A stretch of DNA of 64,000 nucleotides from Flavobacteriales bacterium UBA6051 (GCA_002427735.1 DIYP01000007.1:589397-653396); one strand, 5' to 3'; shown: positions 34,934-44,077, counted from the first letter of the stretch. Translations and numbers: made by a program. Notes: generated by a model from the sequence alone, not told the origin.

Positions 34934-36070
34934 ATGAAGCGTTCACTCTATGGCCTGATATTACTGCCTGCATCCATACTTTGCCTTTCAGCAAGTAAAG
35001 ACAGCTCTTCTACCTATGCCTATAACGATATATATCAATCTAGTACGCGATTGGATACTTCAGAACTATTGTCATTGGTAGCAACATATCCAAATGACGA
35101 AATAAACCTTTTAGATATTACGAGGGAACAGGAGGCAATTAATTTGAAAAATGCGCACGTGCGCACTAGAACACGTTACCTCCACTATCGTGCATGGCGC
35201 GGCGATCATATTCGAGGGAATTACATCTGGTTCGATTCTTTTAACACAGATGGACAAAGAGTTCTGCATCGGTATCTGAATGGAAACGGTAGCCTCATTC
35301 ATTACACTATTTATGAATACGATGATTATGGCAACCTAATTCTTGAACGCCAATTCCCGAAAGAGAATTCATTTCTTAAGGACACCATTGGAGTCATTGA
35401 GGAACATACATACCGTTATGACAGACAAGGAAACAAGCTGGAAGAGTCCATGTCTTACAAAAGCAACTATTCCAATAGCAAAACAAGGCGAGTAAACCAA
35501 TACAACTCAGACAATCTGCTCATTTCCTGTGCAAAAACGCAAGAAAATGATAGTACCTCAGAGCATTTTGAATGGTCAATTTCCTATGAAGGCAGGAAGA
35601 ATCCTAGAATTGTCGATAAATTCAAAAACCTTCAGAACATGAAGGAAATCCATGTCACAAAGCACTATGATTCGAAAGGTTTCCTGATTAAAAAAGAAAA
35701 GTACAATCAAGATGAAGGCGCACCTCTCATGGTTGATATGACGACTTTTTACGCTCGAGATAATGAAGGGCGTCTTCTGAAAAAGTCACACCACAATGAA
35801 AGCGATGAACTCTATGCCGAATATGTTTACTCCTATTCAGGTGATACATTGTTTGAGCACTTTTCACGAAAAGACTTTGAACTTAACGAGTATGAAACGT
35901 ATGTTCGAAATCAAAAAACTTTCGGAAAACAAATAATTGACTACGGAACGATTATTGACATCTATGAATACAATGACAAAGATCTACTCGTCAGAGAAAC
36001 CAAAGAGGTAAAAAGTAAATTTAGCTCTCCTACACGCGCTGACACTGTCGTTTATGAGTATTATCGATAA
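34934..36070 (+). CDS. Exported YD-repeat-like protein
   Basis: 378 residues with a signal peptide (MKRSLYGLILLPASILCLSA). The body has at least five units of the YD / RHS type: YEYDDYGNLILERQF, YRYDRQGNKLEESMS, KHYDSKGFLIKKEKYN, YARDNEGRLLKKSHHN and YEYNDKDLLVRETKE. These beta-hairpin repeats bind carbohydrate in larger RHS proteins, but this is a short, cap-less form and no toxin domain is attached. Role unknown; probably periplasmic or surface. Confidence 0.8.
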   Translation: MKRSLYGLILLPASILCLSASKDSSSTYAYNDIYQSSTRLDTSELLSLVATYPNDEINLLDITREQEAINLKNAHVRTRTRYLHYRAWRGDHIRGNYIWFDSFNTDGQRVLHRYLNGNGSLIHYTIYEYDDYGNLILERQFPKENSFLKDTIGVIEEHTYRYDRQGNKLEESMSYKSNYSNSKTRRVNQYNSDNLLISCAKTQENDSTSEHFEWSISYEGRKNPRIVDKFKNLQNMKEIHVTKHYDSKGFLIKKEKYNQDEGAPLMVDMTTFYARDNEGRLLKKSHHNESDELYAEYVYSYSGDTLFEHFSRKDFELNEYETYVRNQKTFGKQIIDYGTIIDIYEYNDKDLLVRETKEVKSKFSSPTRADTVVYEYYR

Positions 36071-36151
36071 GTGCAAGTACCAAAATAATTCATTGAAATA
36101 ACGATAACGATCTAATTTATAAGTATTTTCAAGAGAATAAGTTTTTGTTTG

Positions 36152-36658
36152 ATGCTTAATAAAGTTAACGGTACAATAGTTTTACTTACGCTGTTTTTAC
36201 TGACTACAATCAATGCAGTTGGTCAATCCAAGTATGTCGGAAAATATGTACTTGATTACTACGGTATTGATAAGGAGATCAGGAGCATTGATACATCACA
36301 GATACGCGCAGAGTTATATTTGAATGAAGACGGCTCGTTTGAATTTGAAATCGTTGGCGTGTTTAGTTGGTGCAGAACAATGTATCAAAGTACGGAAGGG
36401 ACATGGGAATCACGTGGACATAACATCTTTCTCTTTACCGACTACTCTATTCTTGAAGGTTTACACCATAAGAGTTATCGTAGACTTCAACCCAAGCACT
36501 ACCATGGCGAAGAACACTCTGACTATATAGAAATTGTTCAACACGAAAAATGCCCTTCCATTTTCTTCAACGTGAATTGGGATTGTTTAGAGTCAATACC
36601 GAAGGAATATCCTCTAAGGAAAATTGACTGTAAACAAAAAGGCCACTCAGAAGAGTAG
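36152..36658 (+). CDS. Secreted protein of unknown function
   Basis: 168 residues from the ATG at 36152 (a TTG lies just before). Signal peptide (NKVNGTIVLLTLFLLTTINA). A short lipocalin-like or beta-barrel pattern is suggested by GKYVLDYYGIDKEIRS, LYLNEDGSFEFEIVGVFSWC, TEGTWESRGHNIFLFTDY, with three further Cys. It resembles the small secreted proteins in this genome that carry one beta domain, but I cannot assign a family. Confidence 0.65.
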   Translation: MLNKVNGTIVLLTLFLLTTINAVGQSKYVGKYVLDYYGIDKEIRSIDTSQIRAELYLNEDGSFEFEIVGVFSWCRTMYQSTEGTWESRGHNIFLFTDYSILEGLHHKSYRRLQPKHYHGEEHSDYIEIVQHEKCPSIFFNVNWDCLESIPKEYPLRKIDCKQKGHSEE

Positions 36659-36664
36659 CCTTTT
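36637..36664. terminator. Bidirectional terminator between convergent genes
   Basis: Stem AAAAGGC / GCCTTTT extended past one mismatch by ACT / AGT, between the unknown secreted gene and gyrB (36690, minus). The hairpin overlaps the last codons of the plus-strand gene. Confidence 0.7.
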
Positions 36665-36689
36665 AAGTATTAAAGATCATTTTAATGAC

Positions 36690-38642
36690 CTAAGCGTCAA
36701 TATTCGCGTATTTTGCATTTTTCTCAATAAACTCTCTTCTTGGAGGAACATCCTCACCCATTAGCATCGAGAATACTTGATCACATTCAGCGGCGTTTTC
36801 AATCGTCACCTGGCGTAATGTTCTGAACTCAGGATTCATAGTAGTTTCCCATAACTGCTCTGCATTCATCTCACCAAGACCTTTGTAACGCTGAACACCT
36901 ACAGAGGATTCAGAACCAGAACCTTTCATTTCCTGAATCAAGCGGTCGCGCTGGTTATCGTCCCAAGCATATTGCGATTTTGCTCCTTTCTTCACTTGAT
37001 ACAATGGTGGAGTAGCAATATAAATGTATCCTTTCTCAACCATCTCTTTCATGTAACGGAAGAAGAACGTCAAAATCAACGTTTCAATGTGAGATCCATC
37101 GACATCGGCATCACACATGATAATCACTTTGTGATAACGCAATTTTTCAAGATTCAATGCCTTTGAATCCTCTTCTGTACCAACACGAACTCCTAATGCT
37201 GTATAGATATTTTTAATCTCCTCATTTTCGAAGATTTTATGCTGCATAGCCTTCTCAACATTCAAAATCTTACCTCTAAGCGGCATAATCGCCTGAAAGT
37301 TACGATCACGTCCCTGCTTTGCAGTTCCACCCGCTGAGTCTCCCTCAACAAGGTAAATTTCACATTCTGCAGGATCTTTTGAAGAGCAATCTGCCAGCTT
37401 ACCTGGAAGCCCAGATCCTGACATTACATTCTTACGCTGAACCATCTCACGTGCTTTACGCGCCGCTTGACGAGCTTTTGCTGCAAGGATCACTTTCTGT
37501 ACAATCGTCTTTGCTTCATTTGGATGCTCCTCTAGATAATCTGATAACATCTGAGAAACAGATTGACTCACGGGTGCAGTCACTTCGCGGTTACCCAGTT
37601 TCGTCTTCGTTTGTCCTTCAAATTGAGGTTCAGCAACTTTTACCGATACAACGGCTGTAAGACCCTCACGGAAGTCATCTCCTTCAATCTCTACTTTTTC
37701 TTTCGCCAACATCCCAGAATCCGTAGCATACTTCTTCAATGTGTTGGTCAAACCTCGACGGAATCCTGACAGATGCGTTCCTCCTTCGTGCGTATTGATA
37801 TTGTTTACGTAGGCCTGAATATTTTCTCCATACGACGTATTGTACGTCATTGCCACCTCAACAGGAATTCCATCCTTTTCTCCTTCAAAGTACACTACAT
37901 CTGAAAGCAAAGCCTCTCTATTGCGATCCAAATATTGTACGAATTCATTCAATCCTCCCTCAGAATAAAATACTTCTCCTATTTGATTTCCTTCTTCGTC
38001 TTTATGACGCATGTCTGTCAACGTAATGCGAATTCCCTTATTCAGGAAAGCTAACTCTCGCATTCTCGCAGCCAGTGTATCATAATTATAAACCGTTGTT
38101 TCAAAAATCGAATCATCCGGTAAAAAAGTAACCTCTGTACCTGTGATATCAGTGGTTCCAACTTCTTTTACATCGTATTGCGGGATACCGATTTTATACT
38201 CTTGTTGAAAGATTTTTCCCTCACGGTGCACCGTCGCTTTTAAGTCCGTTGAGAGTGCGTTAACACATGAAACACCCACACCGTGTAATCCACCAGATAC
38301 TTTGTAGGTATCCTTGTCAAATTTACCACCCGCGTGAAGAACGGTCATTACGACTTCCAGAGCCGACTTTTTCTCTTTTGAGTGCATCGCAGTTGGAATA
38401 CCACGACCATTATCCTTTACAGTGATTGAGTTGTTTTCATTAATCAACACTTCAATCGTATCACAATGTCCCGCAAGCGCCTCATCAATCGAGTTATCGA
38501 CAACCTCGTAAACCAGATGGTGCAAACCTTTTACACCAACATCACCGATATACATAGCCGGACGTTTCCTTACCGCCTCTAAACCTTCGAGTACCTGAAT
38601 ATTATCCGCTGCGTAATCTTGTTTTTTGTTTTCTTCACTCAT
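36690..38642 (-). CDS. gyrB: DNA gyrase subunit B
   Basis: 650 residues from the ATG at 38642 (an earlier ATG at 38657 adds five). ATPase: VYEVVDNSIDEALAG, DNGRGIPTAMHS, HAGGKFDKDTYKVSGGLHGV; transducer region; TOPRIM: EGDSAGGTAKQGRD and CDADVDGSHIETLILTFF; end VQRYKGLGEMNAEQLWETTM. It is the short form without the extra 165-residue domain of enterobacterial GyrB. Introduces negative supercoils with GyrA. Confidence 0.97.
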   Translation of the reverse strand: MSEENKKQDYAADNIQVLEGLEAVRKRPAMYIGDVGVKGLHHLVYEVVDNSIDEALAGHCDTIEVLINENNSITVKDNGRGIPTAMHSKEKKSALEVVMTVLHAGGKFDKDTYKVSGGLHGVGVSCVNALSTDLKATVHREGKIFQQEYKIGIPQYDVKEVGTTDITGTEVTFLPDDSIFETTVYNYDTLAARMRELAFLNKGIRITLTDMRHKDEEGNQIGEVFYSEGGLNEFVQYLDRNREALLSDVVYFEGEKDGIPVEVAMTYNTSYGENIQAYVNNINTHEGGTHLSGFRRGLTNTLKKYATDSGMLAKEKVEIEGDDFREGLTAVVSVKVAEPQFEGQTKTKLGNREVTAPVSQSVSQMLSDYLEEHPNEAKTIVQKVILAAKARQAARKAREMVQRKNVMSGSGLPGKLADCSSKDPAECEIYLVEGDSAGGTAKQGRDRNFQAIMPLRGKILNVEKAMQHKIFENEEIKNIYTALGVRVGTEEDSKALNLEKLRYHKVIIMCDADVDGSHIETLILTFFFRYMKEMVEKGYIYIATPPLYQVKKGAKSQYAWDDNQRDRLIQEMKGSGSESSVGVQRYKGLGEMNAEQLWETTMNPEFRTLRQVTIENAAECDQVFSMLMGEDVPPRREFIEKNAKYANIDA

Positions 38643-38690
38643 AATTTTAAATCTCAATTAAGGGTGTAAATCCTAAATTTCAATAACACA

Positions 38691-38698
38691 CAAAAATA
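38691..38698 (-). promoter_or_regulatory. -7 promoter box for gyrB
   Basis: TATTTTTG on the minus strand, about 48 bp before the gyrB start. No well-spaced TTG is visible. The rest of 38643-38894 holds no gene that I can support. Confidence 0.45.
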
Positions 38699-38894
38699 AC
38701 CATCCACTCTGTGAAATGGTAGTATTCAAGGCAAAAGAAAAGGGAACTTATCAACAGTTTTTCAGGGCAATTGTTAATAGCTTTTTAACATTGAAAAACA
38801 CCTTTTTAAAGCATAAAACATTGCACTTCAGTAATATTCCAAAAAAAGCACGTTATCAATGGAACATTATTTGCTTATTTCCGAATACTAGGTT

Positions 38895-39758
38895 ATGAGA
38901 TCATTATGCTGCATATTGTGGATATCGTGCCTGAGTTTCATAGGTTTCTCAGAGACGATCTATGATGGTACGTGGCAAGGTGTAATTATTCGAGCTGGGC
39001 AATCCATTGAAAATGGAACCCTTTTTTTTGCTGACTTTTCAGTGAATGGTAAAACTGTTGATGGCCGGACAAGAGAGGAAGTATTTGATTCGGAAAAATA
39101 CGCAGTCAAAAAAATAAGCGGAACAATAACCGACGGTTCCATCAACTTTCGGCAGATCGTTGTTGAGAAAAGCACGAAGACATCAAGAATGAAATGGTGC
39201 AGATTCAACGCCTCATTAGCTTATGACTCAATAACAGGTTATTTGGAAGGTACTTATGAAAGTACAGACTGTAAACGCGTCATTGGTAAAATAATCATGT
39301 ACCGGTTGGATTTCAAACTTTCCCGCGAAAAGGAGAGCGAAATCAGTCATTTGTGGTTTAAACAATTTGTAAAGGATTTTAAAGATGGATTGAATGCGCC
39401 GGAAATAAGAAAAATCGAGCGGGAAAATTTTGTTTTTAAACCTATCTTTTTTGATTTCGACAAATCAGACATTCGTGAGGAACACAGAGCATTCCTGATG
39501 CGATTGATTAAAGTGGTTAAAGGACATTCAGATCTGCGCGTAAAGGTTACGGGACATACAGATGCAGACGGAACTAATGCGTACAATGATCAACTTTCTA
39601 GAAATCGTGCGAAAGCAATCATCGATTACTTTGTGAAACACGGATTAGACGCTGATCGCCTTGAATTTGATTTTAAAGGGGAAACGCAGCCTATTGATAC
39701 AAACAACACGTCGGAAGGTAAACAACGCAACCGACGCGTTGATTTTGCTTTTATCTAA
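38895..39758 (+). CDS. Exported OmpA-family protein with N-terminal beta domain
   Basis: 287 residues with a signal peptide ending near FSETIYDG. The first 130 residues form a beta domain (IYDGTWQGVIIRAGQSIENG, GTITDGSINFRQIV, a CRFN...YESTDCKR disulfide-like pair). The C-terminus is OmpA: IFFDFDKSDIREEHRAFLMR, then GHTDADGTNAYNDQLSRNRA and GKQRNRRVDFAFI. The peptidoglycan-binding residues are complete. The N-terminal domain is not known to me. The stop overlaps the DUF2147 gene by 4 bp, convergent. Confidence 0.85.
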   Translation: MRSLCCILWISCLSFIGFSETIYDGTWQGVIIRAGQSIENGTLFFADFSVNGKTVDGRTREEVFDSEKYAVKKISGTITDGSINFRQIVVEKSTKTSRMKWCRFNASLAYDSITGYLEGTYESTDCKRVIGKIIMYRLDFKLSREKESEISHLWFKQFVKDFKDGLNAPEIRKIERENFVFKPIFFDFDKSDIREEHRAFLMRLIKVVKGHSDLRVKVTGHTDADGTNAYNDQLSRNRAKAIIDYFVKHGLDADRLEFDFKGETQPIDTNNTSEGKQRNRRVDFAFI

Positions 39759-40204
39759 TCTTTCTTCAGGCGAAACCAGTTTTGTGTTCTGTACAGAAAC
39801 CCAATGTATCCACGAACCATGAGCGCATCACTGTTCAACGGATTAAGCCAAATAGATAATTTATAAACTTTACCGTTCTCAGGATCAATTACTGTTCCTC
39901 CTTCCCACTCCTTTCCGTTCCATTTTAGATCCCGAACAACTTGCAAGCCAATTAATGGTTTGTTCTTTCTGTCATCCGTGCATTTATCGCATACAGGGTT
40001 TTCTTCTCTTCCTTCCTCAGGAAAGAGATAAATAATTTTGCCGTAAAGCTTCCCGTTTTCTTTATATAAACGGACAACGGATTTTTTCTTTCCTGTCTTA
40101 TCGTCAATGGTCACCCATTTCCCCACACAAGACTGCCCAAAAGCAGCAAAGACACTCAGGAAGAATGCTGTAAAAACAAGAATTAATCTCAAATTGATGC
40201 CCAT
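39755..40204 (-). CDS. Secreted DUF2147 protein
   Basis: 149 residues with a signal peptide (LRLILVFTAFFLSVFAAFG). The family pattern is clear: GKWVTIDDKTGKKKSVVRLY, GKLYGKIIYLF, CDKCTDDRKNKPLIGLQVVR, WEGGTVIDPENGKVYKLSIW, and a final RTQNWFRL. DUF2147 proteins are lipocalin-like and have no known activity. The start directly abuts the stop of the chalcone-isomerase-like gene (40204/40205), so they form an operon. Confidence 0.88.
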   Translation of the reverse strand: MGINLRLILVFTAFFLSVFAAFGQSCVGKWVTIDDKTGKKKSVVRLYKENGKLYGKIIYLFPEEGREENPVCDKCTDDRKNKPLIGLQVVRDLKWNGKEWEGGTVIDPENGKVYKLSIWLNPLNSDALMVRGYIGFLYRTQNWFRLKKD

Positions 40205-40771
40205 TTAAACTTTCCCAAGCATTGCATCTTTCAAGCCCTTATCTGCAGGGTTTCCGCCAAACCAAATCCCCCAAAGAGCTTTCTTAAATTCTAGCCCTTT
40301 GTGTGTGCCTAGTTTTTCACCGTTCACTACAACCTGAACACCGATACCTGGCTTGTACAATAAAATGATATCGTCTCCTGACTTGAACGGCTTACTAAAA
40401 CTCTTTTTAAAAGCTGCAATCTCCGTCTTAGTCGCTGCACCAGTCGTTGAATTAGAGAATCCCTCATCTACCGAGGAAACAAATTTCTCTCGCGTTACTT
40501 TATCAGATACCAACTTAATTCTGATACACATCTCTTCATTCGCATTAATGATACTCGAAGCATTTGAAGACTGTGATTTTAAGTACAGTGCACCTACATA
40601 CAGATCAATAAAGTACTTTTCACGAAGTCCCGAACCGTTATATTTTACAACAGCATCGCCTATCTTGATCTTTGCAGGAAAAGACACTCCATGCGATTGA
40701 ATATCTTGAGCATTTACAGATAACGTTAAACCGAAAACGAACGCTATACATGTCAATAATTTAGAAGTCAT
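40205..40771 (-). CDS. Secreted chalcone-isomerase-like protein
   Basis: 188 residues with signal peptide (MTSKLLTCIAFVFGLTLSVNA). GVSFPAKIKIGDAVVKYNGS, GLREKYFIDLYVGALYL, IRIKLVSDKVTREKF and GLEFKKALWGIWFGGNPADK are hallmarks of the bacterial chalcone isomerase-like family. Bacterial members are exported and do not make flavonoids; they may bind lipid or fatty acids. Operon with DUF2147. Confidence 0.87.
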   Translation of the reverse strand: MTSKLLTCIAFVFGLTLSVNAQDIQSHGVSFPAKIKIGDAVVKYNGSGLREKYFIDLYVGALYLKSQSSNASSIINANEEMCIRIKLVSDKVTREKFVSSVDEGFSNSTTGAATKTEIAAFKKSFSKPFKSGDDIILLYKPGIGVQVVVNGEKLGTHKGLEFKKALWGIWFGGNPADKGLKDAMLGKV

Positions 40772-40835
40772 ACTACGTATATTTTAAATGTTATTGGTAA
40801 TTTTAAGCAATCATTATTCCAAACTTACAAAAATT

Positions 40836-41111
40836 ATGAGCATGTCTAAATATCTTACATTTTCACTCTTTTCTGCCCTTTTATTACTGGCATCATGTGG
40901 AGGTTGGTCTGAAGATCAAAAAACACAAATAAAAAACAAATGTCTTGGTAACGGTGGGTATGATTGTGACTGCTACGTAAAGACTGTGGTGGAAAAATAT
41001 CCGGAACCGGAAGACTTTAATAAGTTGTCTCAAGAAGAGCAAGGAACTGTTGTCGAGGGCTGTGCTGTAGAAGTTGAAGAAACACCTGAAGAGGATTTAG
41101 AATCTTTTTAA
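40836..41111 (+). CDS. Small lipoprotein with Cys-rich motif
   Basis: 91 residues from the ATG at 40836, where a lipoprotein signal starts (YLTFSLFSALLLLASCGG). After it comes a short helical region with four Cys (NKCLGNGGYDCDCYVKTVVE ... EGCAVEVEE) and an acidic end. Such tiny Bacteroidota lipoproteins have no known role. Divergent from the chalcone-isomerase-like gene and followed by a terminator. Confidence 0.75.
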   Translation: MSMSKYLTFSLFSALLLLASCGGWSEDQKTQIKNKCLGNGGYDCDCYVKTVVEKYPEPEDFNKLSQEEQGTVVEGCAVEVEETPEEDLESF

Positions 41112-41130
41112 GGAGCGTATATAAACATTA

Positions 41131-41706
41131 TTAGGCGATCTTTGGATCGCCTTTTTTTATGTTTAGAAATGCTTGTAAGATTTCTTTCCCAAACTCACTC
41201 ATGATAGATTCAGGATGAAATTGTACGCCAAATAGCATCAAGTCAGATCGACTCATAGCCATAGCCGTTCCTTCTGAAACCGAAATTGCATCAATCGAGT
41301 AATGGCGGCTTTCTTCAACAAACCAACTGTGATATAATCCAACATTAAACGTTTCTGGTAATCCCTGAAACAATACTGATTGATTCACCACCTTAATTTC
41401 TTCTGCAACACCATGTTTGACACGCTCTTTATTCGCGAGGGCTCCACCAAGAAGCTCAGCGAGCGCTTGCATCCCTAGGCAAATCCCTAGAATCGGTATG
41501 TTGCCAACGACATTGCTTAAGAAGCTTAACATTTCAGGATAATCAGCTGGCAAACCGGGACCGGGAGAAACAACGACGGCATCGTAATCAGCGAGATTAA
41601 TATGTGCTAACTTATCACTTCTTTGCACGTCTACAGTTACTTCCAATGAAGTCAAATAATGCTCCAAATTGTATGTGAAAGAATCAAAATTATCGATCAA
41701 TAGCAC
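41131..41706 (-). CDS. pabA: Aminodeoxychorismate/anthranilate synthase glutaminase
   Basis: Amidotransferase subunit of folate or tryptophan synthesis (PabA and TrpG cannot be told apart here). The sequence VLLIDNFDSFTYNLEHYL opens the family; I start at the GTG at 41706, giving 191 residues, because the ATG at 41745 overlaps the predicted promoter. Catalytic triad: ILGICLGMQALAE (Cys), FHPES (His and Glu). It stands alone, not in a trp or pab cluster. Its last codons are made by the hairpin that terminates the lipoprotein gene on the other strand. Confidence 0.9.
   Translation of the reverse strand: MLLIDNFDSFTYNLEHYLTSLEVTVDVQRSDKLAHINLADYDAVVVSPGPGLPADYPEMLSFLSNVVGNIPILGICLGMQALAELLGGALANKERVKHGVAEEIKVVNQSVLFQGLPETFNVGLYHSWFVEESRHYSIDAISVSEGTAMAMSRSDLMLFGVQFHPESIMSEFGKEILQAFLNIKKGDPKIA
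41133..41158 (+). terminator. Terminator of the small lipoprotein gene, inside pabA
   Basis: 8-bp perfect stem AGGCGATC / GATCGCCT (41133-41140 with 41145-41152), loop TTTG, then seven T. On the other strand this same sequence encodes the final KKGDPKIA of PabA. Confidence 0.85.
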
Positions 41707-41742
41707 CCGCTGCAAAACTCTATTATTTTGTGTAAACTTGCA

Positions 41743-41773
41743 CAAAAGTAAGAAGATGAAAAAGGGATTACAA
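41743..41773 (-). promoter_or_regulatory. Promoter for pabA, inside the ridA start
   Basis: Minus strand: TTG (41773-41771), 20 bp, TACTTTTG (41750-41743). The -33 region lies in the first codons of ridA, transcribed the other way. Expected transcription start about 41736, which supports the GTG or a nearby TTG as start codon of pabA. Confidence 0.65.
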
Positions 41774-42136
41774 ATACCGGGGGCACCTGCCCCAATTGGG
41801 CCGTATAGTCAGGCTGTTTTAACCAATGACACGCTCTATGTATCCGGTCAAATTCCAATTGACCCAACGACGGGTGAACTTGTAAATGATTCCATTGAGG
41901 CTTCCACACACCAGGTCATGAAAAATATCATTTCATTATTAAATGAAGCTCAAATGACCACAGATAATATTGTAAAATGCAGCATTTTCTTGAAAGATTT
42001 AGAGAATTTCAAAGCTGTTAACGAAATATACGGTGGATACTTTCGTTCCACTCCTCCGGCACGTGAAACGATGCAAGTAGCCAAACTTCCAATGGATGTG
42101 GATGTAGAAATTTCTTGTATTGCTGTTGCTGACTAG
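41756..42136 (+). CDS. ridA: RidA family enamine/imine deaminase
   Basis: 126 residues, the family length. MKKGLQIPGAPAPIGPYSQA, then LYVSGQIPIDPTTGELVND, and Arg of PPARETMQVAKLPMDVDVEI complete the active site. RidA hydrolyses reactive 2-aminoacrylate from PLP enzymes. I start at the ATG at 41756. First gene of a likely transcript with the glycosyltransferase, whose start follows 8 bp later. Confidence 0.94.
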   Translation: MKKGLQIPGAPAPIGPYSQAVLTNDTLYVSGQIPIDPTTGELVNDSIEASTHQVMKNIISLLNEAQMTTDNIVKCSIFLKDLENFKAVNEIYGGYFRSTPPARETMQVAKLPMDVDVEISCIAVAD

Positions 42137-42144
42137 AGCTACTT

Positions 42145-44061
42145 TTGAATTCCGAACTGACATATAAGTTGAGCATTATCGTTGTTAACTACAACGTACA
42201 GTACTTCTTGGACCAATGTCTGGATGCGGTTAAAAAAGCTATCGATAACGTATCTGCAGAAGTATTGATTGTAGACAATTGCTCGGTAGATGGATCGCTT
42301 CAAATGCTCGCTGACAAGTATCCTGAATTTACGGTAATTGCTAACAAAGAAAATGTCGGCTTTTCTAAAGCGAATAATCAGGCAATTTTGGCTTCATCAG
42401 GAGAATATGTATTGCTTCTTAATCCAGATACCGTCGTTGCAGAAGATTCATTTGAAAAAGTCATTGATTTCATGGACAAGCACCCTGATTCCGGAGGACT
42501 GGGTGTTCGGATGATCGACGGTAAGGGTGGCTTTCTACCCGAATCAAAACGTGGACTACCGAGGCCAATGGTCGCTTTTTATAAAATCTTTGGATTATCA
42601 AGTCTTTTCCCAAGATCCAAAAGGTTCAGTCAATATCACTTAGGACACCTTTCTGAACATGAAAATCATGAAATTGATGTGCTTAGTGGAGCATTTATGA
42701 TGATGCGCAAAAAAACACTCGATGAAGTTGGATTATTAGATGAAAACTTCTTTATGTATGGTGAGGATATAGACCTGTCCTATCGAATTACTCTTGGAGG
42801 ATATAAGAATTACTACTGCTCTGATACTACTATTATTCACTACAAAGGAGAAAGTACTAAGAAAAGTTCAGTGAATTATGTTTTCGTATTCTACAATGCG
42901 ATGATCATTTTCGCTAAAAAGCATTTTTCAGGGAAACAAGCACGACTGTTTTCTTTTTTGATAAATCTGGCTATATACCTGCGCGCTTTCCTAGCATTGT
43001 GCGTTCGTTTTATTAAGCGAATTTTCCTTCCTTTTATAGATTTTATCTACGTCGTAGGAGGACTCTACGCACTAACCAATTATTGGAAGATGTCGGATAT
43101 TGAGTTTCCATGGGAGCTTATTCAATATTCTATTCCTATTTATGCAGCTACCTGGCTCGTTTCAGCATTTTTCAACGGAGGCTATGATGGTCCAGTTCGA
43201 TTATTTAAACTTTTCAAGGGAGTTTTTGTCGGGACGATTCTCATTTTATTAGCCTACGCTGTGCTTCCTAAATCCTGGCAATTCTCGCGTCTATTTATAT
43301 TCGTAGGTGCAGGCTGGGTGCTTTCATACTACTTGATTTCAAGAGTATTCCTGCATTTTACTGTTGGAAAACGATATAATTTAAAAACGAACCTGAGGAA
43401 ACGTTTTGGTATCGTTGCTAAGGGTGACGAATTTGAACGCATTCGAGAATTGATCAAACAAACCAATGAACAGGCTAAGGAGATTTCTCCAATTAATGCA
43501 GCTGAAACTGGAATAAAATCATTTGATCAAACAGATGAAATCGTTTTTCCTTCAAAAACGATGAAGTATCATGACATCATCAGCTGGATGTCAAAACTTC
43601 ACTCTTCAAAATTAGATTTCAAAATTGCCCCAGATGGTGCGACCTACCTCATTGGAAGTAACTCTATCGATACTGCTGGAGACTTGTATATCCTAAACCT
43701 TAACACCCTGGTAAGCAAAGAGAACAAGCGAAAAAAACGACTTTTCGATTTGGGGATCTCTACCCTCTTGTTTATCATGTTTCCATTAAACGTATTCTGG
43801 GTAGGTCAAAAAGGGAATTACTTAAAGAATTTGCTTCAGGTCTTCTTGGGAAGAAAAACGTTTGTAGGCTTTTCAGAGGAAGATTTCAAGAGAGATGTTC
43901 GTTTACCAAAGATAAAACCGGGCATTCTATCACCATCAGATGTTATTGATAGGAATGACGAAGTAATTCGCGAGAAACTAAACCTGCTTTATTCACGTGA
44001 TTATTCAATGCGAAAAGATTTTTCCATCCTCTTGAAAGCATGGGGAAAGCTCGATAATTAA
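42145..44061 (+). CDS. GT2 glycosyltransferase fused to degenerate sugar-transferase domain
   Basis: 638 residues. The start codon is TTG at 42145; no ATG precedes the conserved fold. Residues 8-240 are a GT-A family 2 transferase (SIIVVNYNVQYFLDQCLD, VGFSKANNQAI, LLLNPDTV, and ENFFMYGEDIDLSYRI, of rhamnosyl-transferase type). Residues about 255-400 hold several membrane helices, like the N-terminus of a WcaJ-type transferase. From 528 the sequence (KRLFDLGISTLLFIMFPLNV, FLGRKTFVGFS, LPKIKPGILSP, YSRDYSMRKDFSILLKAW) matches the two ends of a phosphoglycosyl transferase but the QER/KFRTM and DE catalytic parts are missing. Thus the second domain is probably inactive or structural. Confidence 0.85.
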   Translation: MNSELTYKLSIIVVNYNVQYFLDQCLDAVKKAIDNVSAEVLIVDNCSVDGSLQMLADKYPEFTVIANKENVGFSKANNQAILASSGEYVLLLNPDTVVAEDSFEKVIDFMDKHPDSGGLGVRMIDGKGGFLPESKRGLPRPMVAFYKIFGLSSLFPRSKRFSQYHLGHLSEHENHEIDVLSGAFMMMRKKTLDEVGLLDENFFMYGEDIDLSYRITLGGYKNYYCSDTTIIHYKGESTKKSSVNYVFVFYNAMIIFAKKHFSGKQARLFSFLINLAIYLRAFLALCVRFIKRIFLPFIDFIYVVGGLYALTNYWKMSDIEFPWELIQYSIPIYAATWLVSAFFNGGYDGPVRLFKLFKGVFVGTILILLAYAVLPKSWQFSRLFIFVGAGWVLSYYLISRVFLHFTVGKRYNLKTNLRKRFGIVAKGDEFERIRELIKQTNEQAKEISPINAAETGIKSFDQTDEIVFPSKTMKYHDIISWMSKLHSSKLDFKIAPDGATYLIGSNSIDTAGDLYILNLNTLVSKENKRKKRLFDLGISTLLFIMFPLNVFWVGQKGNYLKNLLQVFLGRKTFVGFSEEDFKRDVRLPKIKPGILSPSDVIDRNDEVIREKLNLLYSRDYSMRKDFSILLKAWGKLDN

Positions 44062-44077
44062 ATCATTACATTCTCTA

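Noticed and set aside
34934..36070. RHS polymorphic toxin
   Set aside because: Only a short run of YD-like units; no RHS core, protease motif or toxin tip, and no immunity gene follows.
38716..38898. Possible 60-residue gene upstream of the OmpA gene
   Set aside because: Low-complexity basic sequence in an AT-rich promoter region, with no signal or family pattern.
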